Shown here in pieces: positions 9,901 to 15,840 of a DNA stretch of 18,966 nt. A program made the position numbers and the translations under genes. The stretch covers positions 1 through 18,966 of the forward strand of contig NZ_CALNAT010000080.1 in NCBI RefSeq assembly GCF_937873925.1, written 5' to 3'. The DNA is from an uncultured Proteiniphilum sp. Lineage in GTDB: Bacteria; Bacteroidota; Bacteroidia; Bacteroidales; Dysgonomonadaceae. Numbering within the stretch: position 1 is the stretch's first letter; each line of letters opens with the position of its first letter. The notes below the pieces were generated by a model. That model made no database searches. It was not told where the DNA came from and saw only the letters and a list, made by a program, of their open reading frames with translations.

Positions 9901-10039
9901 TCACTCCGATGAGGAGTTCGTTTTTCGTATCCATAACACGCCCGGTAACTTTTTGTCCCGATTGTGCCATACCAAACAATATGTTTCCTATGCACATTAG
10001 GGCAATAAGAAACAATTTTCCAAAATGTCTGTTTTTCAT
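6971..10039 (-). CDS. susC: SusC/RagA-family TonB-dependent outer-membrane transporter
   Basis: This full-length 1022-residue SusC homologue has a signal peptide ending near MAQ (residue 25), then a carboxypeptidase-D-like regulatory domain (about 30-105, with KVTGRVMD and DINGTYTIHL). The TonB box region is EALDEVVVIGYGTQ, followed by a plug domain (LYIRGMATL, PLILVDGVERD, ASATAVYGVQGANGVILITTKKG) and a beta-barrel ending in the terminal aromatic residue of GTQINF. It imports oligosaccharides across the outer membrane with SusD, powered by TonB. There is no N-terminal sigma/anti-sigma signalling extension, which fits control by the nearby LacI-type protein instead of an ECF system. It follows the DUF4185 gene by 55 bases and precedes susD by 12. 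The symbol is used generically. Confidence 0.97.
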   Translation of the reverse strand: MKNRHFGKLFLIALMCIGNILFGMAQSGQKVTGRVMDTKNELLIGVNVMEAGTTNGTVTDINGTYTIHLTTQDPVLRFTYVGFKETEIQVGKQGIIDVFLEEETEALDEVVVIGYGTQKKVSVTGAVSNAEVKQLQAVPAASLSNALGGTIPGIITRQSSGEPGFDGAALYIRGMATLNTGSGFTSPLILVDGVERDINVVNVQEIESFTILKDASATAVYGVQGANGVILITTKKGVQGKPKVTYRGEYATLEGVRFPQYIEAYEFATLMNEAAFNSQLSSLPWSAEDIQKFRDGSDPYLHPNVNWIDEVFKKDTWQTTHNLNVSGGNEVARYYINLGYVGKDGLYKEDKSHDWGTHGGKFRRYNLRSNIDVNVSKELSLELGLATTIQDRSYQGTSAGAIWSAIRQTSPLIYPVRNPDGSIAGGGTTAYLIGNPYGLATQTGYTQMYIGNNQGNLAARWDLSKLVTPGLSVSGKFAFDHYYKNEVARRVDFEVKQVTDLDAEGDYIYRTWREQGTMGYKVDIQDSNYSMYWEGALNYARKFGLHDVAAMLLVNRKEYKNLTAGTSIDNLPNRHQGLVGRFSYNYSNRYLAEFNFGYNGSEQFPKGNRYGFFPSVSLGWVVSSEEFWDPAVVNNLKLRGSAGKVGSDLVSGDRFLYVTAVNTAATGYWYGTGQTYLSGIEEKKFGVALTWETSTKYNVGLDLGLFNKFSLQIDAFKERRENILLKRAQLPALLGLVPHGTPYGNVGIVDNKGFDAAIELKNTTSYGLAYSLRGNFTFARNKIIEDDTATPAEPYQETRGTSLTQAFALVAEGLFKDQEEIDNWAKSEFQTTIIPGDIKYKDMNEDGVINEKDRIFIGHPQIPEIMFGFGGGLAYKNFDASVQFSGVANRSTFLTEEGMYPFSLEYPNYNVLREYYDNRWVPGADNSKAKYPTVIAANNVHNNRNSTIYMRDASYVKLQNAEIGYTFPEEWMKKLQIGGIRIFVNGSNLLTFDKLKIIDPEQNISDAYPLQRTINFGTQINF

Positions 10040-10094
10040 ACTCTTTACGACTAGTTATTAATTGTTCAATTTGTTTAAAACAATAAGATTTATA

Positions 10095-11354
10095 TTAATT
10101 TTTCTTTAATATCGCTTTCATCAACACAACTTCATACGGATTCCATGTTGACATGGTAAAATAAATGGTGGTAGAGTAATGATCGCCTGTTGCAAAATGC
10201 TCGAATTGATATGGACCATATTCGCCGCCCCACTCATTTTCACGTCCTGCATTATGTACATTATCGCAATTACTGTGTAACCAACTCGTATGCATAAAAT
10301 GACAATATCCTCCGTCCTCCCATGGACGAAATATGGCTTGCGTTTCCGACCAGGGACCCCAGGGAGTATCCGATGTTCGAAGGTTTATTCCCCGAGGTTC
10401 AGGTTCTCCATGATTATACAATAGAATCCATTTTTTGATGAATTTATTATAGGATGCCGAAAGTTCCCCTACACCCGGGGTGGTTAACTGGAAAATCGGT
10501 TTGGCATATTTTTCTTTTCCAGTCCATACCGGCTTTCCATCTTTAATTCCGGCAAAATACTGGATCGAACTTCTATTTTTTATTTCGGATACCGGCTGGT
10601 AAGCCAAATAAATATGGCTTTGCCGGTAACTTCCGGATCCAAACATAACTAAACCGTCTCCTTCGTGAGGTGGTAAAAAATTCCAATCCGAGTTTTTTAC
10701 TCTGACTACAGACACATTAATAAATTTAGATACAGATAAATCATAAACTTTAGAATATAGACCTTTCAAGGCATTTGTTCTATTTGCCGTAGCTAAAACG
10801 GAACGCCCCATGGTAACCTTATCGCTATGATCTGTTGTTATCCATATAAAAAATTCGTTATCTATCACTATCCCTTCCGTGGGGACTTCAAAGGCTCCTG
10901 TAGTATTAACCCCGGGTATAATGATACCTTGGTATATTCCCGTATCGTCAGTTACAAAATCGAGTTTTAAACCGTCTTCCGGAGTTTTATCCGTCGTATA
11001 TCCGATTGCGTCATGTAATCCGGATTGCGGACCCCACGTATCTCCAAACAATAGCCATGTCGTATCTCCATCCTCGAAGGGTACTCCTAAGTCGGTGCCT
11101 TCCATTCGGTAACGTGAATAGCATTGACTAAGTGTCAGCTCATTTAAATGTTTATCGTAATCACCTGTCACCTGGCAAATTTTAGTAGCCTGTTGAACTA
11201 TTGTGATGTCCGAAGGAATTGTATTAGGAGTGTTTCCGATAACGACCGATTCTTCAGATTCGGATTCTCCTGTTTCCGGATCGGGAGAACTATCGGAACA
11301 TGCCAGCCACAAAAACGCCACAGAAATATAAATTATGAGATACTTCTTTTTCAT
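10095..11354 (-). CDS. DUF4185-domain lipoprotein, candidate endo-D-arabinanase (GH183-type)
   Basis: This 419-residue lipoprotein has its signal peptide ending in WLAC (Cys19) and then an acidic, Ser-rich linker typical of surface-exposed Bacteroidetes lipoproteins. The DUF4185 fold is indicated by TWLLFGDTWG (99-108), EGIVIDNEFFIWITT (160-174), LVMFGSGSYR with SHIYLAYQP (235-254), GELSASYNKFIKKWILLYN (296-314) and the C-terminal STTIYFTMSTWNPYEVVLMKA. These repeated aromatic-rich blades suggest a five-bladed propeller like GH43 or sialidase relatives. DUF4185 proteins were assigned to GH183 after members were shown to be endo-D-arabinanases, but the wider family is diverse. D105 in the FGDTW motif is a plausible catalytic or binding Asp (my inference). 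The neighbouring GH172 gene, 72 bases upstream, supports a D-arabinan role at the cell surface. Confidence 0.85.
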   Translation of the reverse strand: MKKKYLIIYISVAFLWLACSDSSPDPETGESESEESVVIGNTPNTIPSDITIVQQATKICQVTGDYDKHLNELTLSQCYSRYRMEGTDLGVPFEDGDTTWLLFGDTWGPQSGLHDAIGYTTDKTPEDGLKLDFVTDDTGIYQGIIIPGVNTTGAFEVPTEGIVIDNEFFIWITTDHSDKVTMGRSVLATANRTNALKGLYSKVYDLSVSKFINVSVVRVKNSDWNFLPPHEGDGLVMFGSGSYRQSHIYLAYQPVSEIKNRSSIQYFAGIKDGKPVWTGKEKYAKPIFQLTTPGVGELSASYNKFIKKWILLYNHGEPEPRGINLRTSDTPWGPWSETQAIFRPWEDGGYCHFMHTSWLHSNCDNVHNAGRENEWGGEYGPYQFEHFATGDHYSTTIYFTMSTWNPYEVVLMKAILKKN

Positions 11355-11371
11355 ACATGCAAGACTTGTGG

Positions 11372-11393
11372 GTATAGGTCGTGAAACCTATGC
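11372..11393. repeat. Intergenic hairpin sharing ATAGGTC with two other gaps
   Basis: ATAGGT (11374-11379) and ACCTAT (11386-11391) pair perfectly across a six-base loop; one wobble and one G-C pair extend the stem to 11372-11393. It lies in the 72-base gap between the GH172 and DUF4185 genes and shares ATAGGTC with the hairpins at 3853-3880 and 5058-5095. There is no U-run, so it is unlikely to be a strong terminator. Confidence 0.4.
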
Positions 11394-11426
11394 GCATCGG
11401 ATTTCAAAAAGGGTATTTATATTTCA

Positions 11427-12626
11427 TCACTCATTTCCCCACAATTGCGGATCATTCCCTTTTGCTTTCCGCCATGCATCTCTCCAACGGTGCATGTCCA
11501 TATGGTTGATGAAGGGCTTGGGCTTGCGTATTTCCTTAGAAGGTGCCGGAGGTAGTTTCACGGCACTGTCCTGATACCAGTAAGCCACAGTGGCAAGATC
11601 AAGGGTGAGGTTGTTGTTATGCCCTGTTTCGATGGTTCCCTTCACTTCGGTTTCAAAGAAGATGGGGTCATTGATAAAGAACCGGTATACATGGGTTCTT
11701 CCCAGCCAGCCAATATCATTATTCACCCTCGGATAACCGAAATGGGGATGCGAGAACGGCTCTTTCGGACACCAGGAAGTATTGAAGAAGTCCTCCGTAC
11801 CGGTACCGATCAGAGAAGGAGTCTTCTCTCCGTCGATAAACCACATATCATCCCCCTCTCCATACCACATGGGAGTGGGGGAGTGTACATAGTAATTGAT
11901 CCCTACAAAATGGCCTTTCCCTTTGGTATTAATAAAAACATAATTCCGGTCTAACTGGGTATTAGGTTTCCATTCACCAGTCAACGCCCATTCGGTCTCT
12001 CCTTCGGGTAAGGCTTTGGACAGACTGTGATTATACCAGGCGTGAAAACGGCCCATTCCTTCGGGAAGTTCCGCCATCTCCAGGTAATCAACATAGAAAT
12101 AGAAGGCATTGATCGTTTTATCAGTCTGATTTTCAATTTCTATCCTTGCTCCTTTCTCAAACGGCATTGCGAAATAACTGCTCAGTCCCGTTCCGTTCTC
12201 AGGTCCTGCCGACAGGGGAAGCGAGGCGTAGTTGTACCGTTCATTCCACCCTTGGCCGAAGAAAGGCCCGATGGGCGATTCTACCGAGGGATAGTCGTTT
12301 CCGTCCCAATACATCCTGATAATGATATCGTTCCTGCTTAACTCACCGGGTGGCGGGGCAATGGTGATCCAGATATGGTTGATCACACCGGTACCTTTTA
12401 TCTCCGCAATGGTTCGTTTTTCACCGGGGCTGAAAGGTTCCAGGTGGTCACGGTTTCCTCCCGTAGGGTCGGTACTCGATATCCTCCTGTTTTTCATGCC
12501 CGATTTCAATTTTGCCAGCTCAAACATATCCCCCATCGGCTCCGTCTGGGAAAAGAGAGGGAATGAAAGCATAATCCCCAGAATAAGGGTGCTCAATTTC
12601 AACATTTTAAAATTAGTTCTCTTCAT
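11427..12626 (-). CDS. GH172 (DUF2961) glycoside hydrolase, candidate exo-D-arabinofuranosidase
   Basis: This 399-residue protein has a type I signal peptide (LSTLILGIMLSFPLFS, cleavage near residue 27) and no lipobox, so it is predicted periplasmic. DUF2961 hallmarks are present: GTGVINHIWITIAP (78-91), RMYWDGNDYPSVESPIG (104-120), FFGQGW, YYVHSPTPMWYGEGDDMWF (245-263) and PSLIGTGTEDFF (270-281), ending with a Tyr/His-rich jelly-roll strand region. E257 (GEGDD) and E278 (GTGTED) are 21 residues apart, the same spacing I recall for catalytic E270 and E291 of the Bifidobacterium GH172 difructose dianhydride enzyme, so both catalytic residues appear intact. The family also includes exo-alpha-D-arabinofuranosidases from Dysgonomonas. 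Fructan-type activity is the main alternative. An internal ATG (residue 8) is a possible alternative start. G/C content is higher than in most of the PUL. Confidence 0.9.
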   Translation of the reverse strand: MKRTNFKMLKLSTLILGIMLSFPLFSQTEPMGDMFELAKLKSGMKNRRISSTDPTGGNRDHLEPFSPGEKRTIAEIKGTGVINHIWITIAPPPGELSRNDIIIRMYWDGNDYPSVESPIGPFFGQGWNERYNYASLPLSAGPENGTGLSSYFAMPFEKGARIEIENQTDKTINAFYFYVDYLEMAELPEGMGRFHAWYNHSLSKALPEGETEWALTGEWKPNTQLDRNYVFINTKGKGHFVGINYYVHSPTPMWYGEGDDMWFIDGEKTPSLIGTGTEDFFNTSWCPKEPFSHPHFGYPRVNNDIGWLGRTHVYRFFINDPIFFETEVKGTIETGHNNNLTLDLATVAYWYQDSAVKLPPAPSKEIRKPKPFINHMDMHRWRDAWRKAKGNDPQLWGNE

Positions 12627-12757
12627 TCTATCTATTTATTTGGTTTATTGCTATTCCGATAGACTGGAATCTATGATCCACTTCGTTCCGATTCGCATAT
12701 TCATCACATTCATTTTATTCTTGAGGTAAATATCTTGAATCTGAACGTCTTGATTCT
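12627..12757. other. Intergenic stretch with a LacI-C-terminus-like reading
   Basis: These 131 bases separate the isomerase stop from the GH172 start. On the minus strand, one frame that begins inside the last codons of the isomerase gene reads QIENQDVQIQDIYLKNK before stopping at 12651. This resembles the end of the upstream LacI-type protein (QIENKDVKIHKLFLEAE). It may be a relic of a lost regulator copy or a chance match. A weak ATAGA/TCTAT inverted repeat is also present. I see no promoter. Confidence 0.3.
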
Positions 12758-14533
12758 CTATCTGTACAATGGCCCGTAAGCAGCACAGGCACGGTAATCC
12801 GCCCCCTCGTTGTCGGAACCGAATGCGGACCATGCATCCGGACGGAAGATCTTTTCATCCTCCACATTGTGCATGTTCACAGGGATAGAAAGTGCTGAAG
12901 CCAGCGTGATCAGATCGGCACCGATATGGCCGTAGCTGATGGCCCCGTGGTTCGCCCCCCAGTAATTCATCACCGAGTAGATGTCCGTAAAGCGACCTTT
13001 ACCGGTGACGCGCGGTACGAAGAAGGTAGACGGCCAGGTCTTGTCGGTACGTTTGTTGATTACATCAAATACTTCAGGCGGAAAATTGGCTGTCCACCCT
13101 TCGGCGATCTGGAGTACCGGCCCTAATCCTTTGATCAGGTTCAGACGGCACATGGTAACCGGCATATCCGCCCTGGTCAGGAATTGCGAAGAGTACCCCC
13201 CGCCACGCATGTATTCAAGCGACGCAGGATACCAGGTGGTTGCATCGAGCATCTTCTCCACTTCTTCCTCACTGATCTCCCAGAAAGGTTTCATGACGGG
13301 ATTACCGTTTTCATCCGACTGCTGACCGGTACCGTCAAGGGTACATGAACCGGAGTTAATGAGATGAATAGCACCGTCTTTCAATATTCCCTCAGGCTTC
13401 CAGCCGCTTACCCGTTCTATGGCTTCGGGGCTCCAGTAGGTGCGTACGTCGGCAAAGATCTGGGAGGTATTGGTAAGCAATTGGTTGAATAACATGCTGA
13501 TACCGTTGAGATGATCATCCTCGGTAGCAAAAGTGAATGGTTTCCGGATTCCATTCCAGTCGAATGAGGAATTGAGGATCGCCTCGGAAAAATCACCGTC
13601 GGGCAGAAAATCGGTCCACTGCCGTTGTCCCTGAAAACCTCCCGCTATGGCATTGTGTCCGAGCGCTTCTTCACCGTATCCCATGGTATCCAGAGCCGGA
13701 TTCCCGGTCATCAGGTCGCGCATGATCAGTGTCATCTTCACCACAAACTCCCAGTTTTTATCTTTCTGCTCACGGCTGTGTTTCAGGTGTTCGGGATTAA
13801 AATCCTCCCCTTCGCGGCTCATACAATGTTCTTTTGTCCACTGCATCGCTTTTTCAAATTCCTCATGATCATAAATCCCGAGTTGAATCCGGCGAAGGAT
13901 TTCGCTCGCATCCACAAATTCGGTACGCATACCGAGGTACTCTTGCAGAAAATCGGGATTGGTCATGGAACCGCCGATTCCCATCGAGACGGAACCGATG
14001 GATAGGTATGATTTTCCCCGCAGGATAGCCACGGCAAGCCCTGCCCGTGCGAAACGTAACAATTTCTCCTGTACATCGTCCGGTATAGCCGGGTCGTTCA
14101 TATCCTGTACTTCCCTTCCGTAAATACCGAATGCAGGCAATCCCTTCTGGTTATGAACTGCCAGCGCAGCCGAAAGATAAACCGCGCCGGGCCGCTCGGT
14201 ACCGTTGAATCCCCAGATCGCTTTCGGTATACTGGGATTCATGTCAATAGTCTCCGATCCGTAACACCAGCAGGGAGTAACGGACAGGGAAAGACCTACA
14301 TTCTCTTTTTCAAACTTTTCAGCGCATAATGCAGCTTCCCTCACACCCCCTATACAAGTGTCGGCAATTACACATTCTACCGGAGAACCATCGGGATAAT
14401 GAAGATTTTCGCGGTACAATTTCTCTACACTTTTCGCCAGATTCATAGTGGTATCTTCAAGAGATTCCCTGATGCCTCCGCGCCTTCCGTCAATAACGGG
14501 ACGGATTCCAATTTTAGGATAAACCTGTTTCAT
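12758..14533 (-). CDS. fucI: L-fucose isomerase family protein (L-fucose / D-arabinose isomerase)
   Basis: At 591 residues this matches the length of E. coli FucI and follows it closely throughout. Shared motifs include NAIAGGFQGQRQWTD (294-308), ILNSSFDWNG (319-328), ADVRTYWSPEAIERV (361-375), RGGGYSSQFLT (443-453) and the C-terminal YRACAAYGPLYR. The metal/catalytic residues E337, D361 and H528 of E. coli correspond to E338 (ATEDD), D362 (ADVR) and H529 (GANHG), all conserved. The enzyme is cytoplasmic (no signal) and Mn-dependent; family members convert L-fucose to L-fuculose and D-arabinose to D-ribulose. Its place in an operon with GH172 and DUF4185 genes and no fucosidase suggests D-arabinose is the physiological substrate (inference). 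The 60 bases from 13081 hold 32 G/C, well above the lipoprotein gene downstream. Confidence 0.95.
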   Translation of the reverse strand: MKQVYPKIGIRPVIDGRRGGIRESLEDTTMNLAKSVEKLYRENLHYPDGSPVECVIADTCIGGVREAALCAEKFEKENVGLSLSVTPCWCYGSETIDMNPSIPKAIWGFNGTERPGAVYLSAALAVHNQKGLPAFGIYGREVQDMNDPAIPDDVQEKLLRFARAGLAVAILRGKSYLSIGSVSMGIGGSMTNPDFLQEYLGMRTEFVDASEILRRIQLGIYDHEEFEKAMQWTKEHCMSREGEDFNPEHLKHSREQKDKNWEFVVKMTLIMRDLMTGNPALDTMGYGEEALGHNAIAGGFQGQRQWTDFLPDGDFSEAILNSSFDWNGIRKPFTFATEDDHLNGISMLFNQLLTNTSQIFADVRTYWSPEAIERVSGWKPEGILKDGAIHLINSGSCTLDGTGQQSDENGNPVMKPFWEISEEEVEKMLDATTWYPASLEYMRGGGYSSQFLTRADMPVTMCRLNLIKGLGPVLQIAEGWTANFPPEVFDVINKRTDKTWPSTFFVPRVTGKGRFTDIYSVMNYWGANHGAISYGHIGADLITLASALSIPVNMHNVEDEKIFRPDAWSAFGSDNEGADYRACAAYGPLYR

Positions 14534-14569
14534 ACTCTTATTTTTTATATTATGGTTATATGGAATTGA

Positions 14570-14665
14570 CTATCCTTCGGACGTCGAATTGAAAATCGGT
14601 GTAGCCAACGGCTGTTCAGCAATAATATTCTGTCCCGGTAGTAATAATTCAAAGTCTCGTTTCAT
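14570..14665 (-). CDS. Putative 31-residue small ORF ahead of fucI (leader peptide or gene remnant)
   Basis: ATG at 14665 is preceded by a strong Shine-Dalgarno-like AGGAGAG four bases upstream, unusual in Bacteroidetes, where such sites are rarely strong. The peptide starts MKRDFELLLPGQN and ends IFNSTSEG before a TAG; 36 bases then remain to the fucI start. It lies immediately downstream of the proximal operator-like palindrome, so it would be the first translated element of the operon. I recognise no family. It has no Cys-rich, transmembrane or obvious regulatory-codon run. It may be a leader ORF, a true small protein, or the 5' remnant of a deleted gene. Confidence 0.35.
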   Translation of the reverse strand: MKRDFELLLPGQNIIAEQPLATPIFNSTSEG

Positions 14666-14693
14666 AACTCTCCTCTTTATAAATCATCTATAG

Positions 14694-14705
14694 TTAAACG
14701 TTTGA
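14694..14705. promoter_or_regulatory. Candidate LacI-type operator, proximal to the fucI operon
   Basis: TTAAACGTTTGA is a near-perfect palindrome with the central CG typical of LacI/GalR-family operators. It agrees with TTAATCGATTAA at the lacI promoter and TTAATCGTTTAA 65 bases away (centre to centre). It lies about 29 bases upstream of the small ORF start. Confidence 0.55.
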
Positions 14706-14758
14706 CTTTATTTTGGAAGTCTTCCCTTACAATTCATCATAATAATATAGTGAATGGA

Positions 14759-14770
14759 TTAATCGTTTAA
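14759..14770. promoter_or_regulatory. Candidate LacI-type operator, distal to the fucI operon
   Basis: TTAATCGTTTAA is a palindrome with one mismatched pair and a central CG. It lies about 20 bases past the lacI stop in the direction of transcription. With 14694-14705 it could support looping or double-site repression of the PUL promoter; I could not place a convincing TAnnTTTG element between them. Confidence 0.55.
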
Positions 14771-14789
14771 CTATCCGTAGAAAATAATA

Positions 14790-15791
14790 TTAAGTGATTA
14801 ATTCAGCTTCCAGAAAAAGTTTATGGATTTTTACGTCTTTGTTCTCTATTTGTCCGATCAGCAATTCTAAAGCTTTTCTTGCCATTTCTTCGACGGGCTG
14901 TTTAATGAACGGCACTCTAAAGGGAAATAAATTTATAGCATCGGTCTCATCGAAACACATTACCTGAATATCTTTTTGAATGAGAAGCCCATGTTTAAGG
15001 AGGGATTTCACTCCTGCAATAGAGATAGTATTGGTAGCAAAGAAAATGGCATCTACCTTTTTTTCACACTCTAATAATTGTGAAATTGCCTTGTCCATAT
15101 CTTCCTCCAAACATTGATAACTGACCCCCTTCACATGATCAGGATCAGAAAGGCCGGCATCTTTCATAGCCTCAATGAATCCCCTCTTGCGCTCGTTCGT
15201 ATGAAATTGATCTTGTTTGTAAGTTATAAATGCCGGATTTTTGTATCCCTGATCCATCAATTGCTTGGTGGAACGATAACATACTTCATAGTTATTGATC
15301 AGCACAGAAGGAACGTTCAATTCCGGGAACCCCCTGTCTACCAAAACCAACGGTTTTTTACCTTCTAAAATCGATTCGATCAAAACCTCACTGCCTTCAG
15401 CAGGAGTGATAATCAGGCCGTCCACCTGCCGGGAGTTGAGGAATAGGATCATTTTTTCCATCTCTTCCAATTTTTCATTGGTATTTCCTATAATCACCGT
15501 GTATCCCTCTTTCTCCGCATAATTCTGAATATGTAATGCCAGAGTACCGAAAAAAACATTTGAAATATCAGCGACTATCAATCCGATCGATTTTGAATGG
15601 CCCATTTTCAATCCTTTGGCGAGACTATTGGGTATATAATTCAATTCAGCCGCTTTCTCCACAATTTTTTCGGACATTTCCTTACTTACCCTGCCATTCT
15701 TGTTCTTTCCATTCAGTACAAGCGACACGGTAGCGGCAGAGACTCCCAATTCTTTTGCTATCACTTTTAAGGAAACTTTTTTCACCTTCAA
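14790..15791 (-). CDS. LacI/GalR-family transcriptional regulator
   Basis: This 333-residue protein has an N-terminal helix-turn-helix and hinge region (SLKVIAKELGVSAATVSLVLNG, residues 7-28, continuing to about 62 with NYIPNSLAKGLKMG). A periplasmic-binding-protein-like effector domain follows (KSIGLIVADISNVFF, VDGLIITPAEGSE, PLVLVDRGFPEL, DAIFFATNTISIAGVKSLL). It is cytoplasmic and probably represses the adjacent operon until a sugar or sugar derivative binds. The start is not ATG: the most upstream candidate is TTG at 15791 and GTG at 15785 is a close alternative; an in-frame stop lies just upstream. Same-strand position immediately before the fucI operon and matching palindromes at both promoters support control of the PUL and of itself. 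The ligand cannot be read from sequence. Confidence 0.93.
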   Translation of the reverse strand: MKVKKVSLKVIAKELGVSAATVSLVLNGKNKNGRVSKEMSEKIVEKAAELNYIPNSLAKGLKMGHSKSIGLIVADISNVFFGTLALHIQNYAEKEGYTVIIGNTNEKLEEMEKMILFLNSRQVDGLIITPAEGSEVLIESILEGKKPLVLVDRGFPELNVPSVLINNYEVCYRSTKQLMDQGYKNPAFITYKQDQFHTNERKRGFIEAMKDAGLSDPDHVKGVSYQCLEEDMDKAISQLLECEKKVDAIFFATNTISIAGVKSLLKHGLLIQKDIQVMCFDETDAINLFPFRVPFIKQPVEEMARKALELLIGQIENKDVKIHKLFLEAELIT

Positions 15792-15815
15792 TACAGTTAA
15801 TAACGTAAGTTAACG

Positions 15816-15823
15816 CAAAAATA
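15816..15823 (-). promoter_or_regulatory. Candidate -7 promoter element of the lacI gene
   Basis: On the minus strand this reads TATTTTTG, a full match to the Bacteroidetes -7 consensus TAnnTTTG, about 25 bases upstream of the TTG start. No clear -33 TTTG is visible. The operator-like palindrome at 15829-15840 falls in the spacer immediately upstream. Confidence 0.5.
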
Positions 15824-15828
15824 CAAGG

Positions 15829-15840
15829 TTAATCGATTAA
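15829..15840. promoter_or_regulatory. Candidate LacI-type operator in the lacI promoter (autoregulation)
   Basis: TTAATCGATTAA is a perfect 12-base palindrome with a central CG. It sits directly upstream of the TATTTTTG element, where bound repressor would block RNA polymerase. It is the best-matching member of the three-site set. Confidence 0.6.

Noticed and set aside
10061..10084. Inverted repeat ATTGTT/AACAAT between the DUF4185 and susC genes.
   Set aside because: Only six base pairs of A/T-rich stem with a 12-base loop and no U-run; likely chance in AT-rich spacer.
12651..12833. A 60-codon minus-strand frame overlapping the end of fucI.
   Set aside because: Its first part is an out-of-frame reading of the conserved fucI C-terminus; only the tail is of interest and is reported as a possible relic, not a gene.
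14715..14725. Palindrome GGAAGTCTTCC between the two candidate operators.
   Set aside because: Its sequence differs from the TTAAWCGWTTRA set and it lacks a second copy, so I could not assign it to any regulator.
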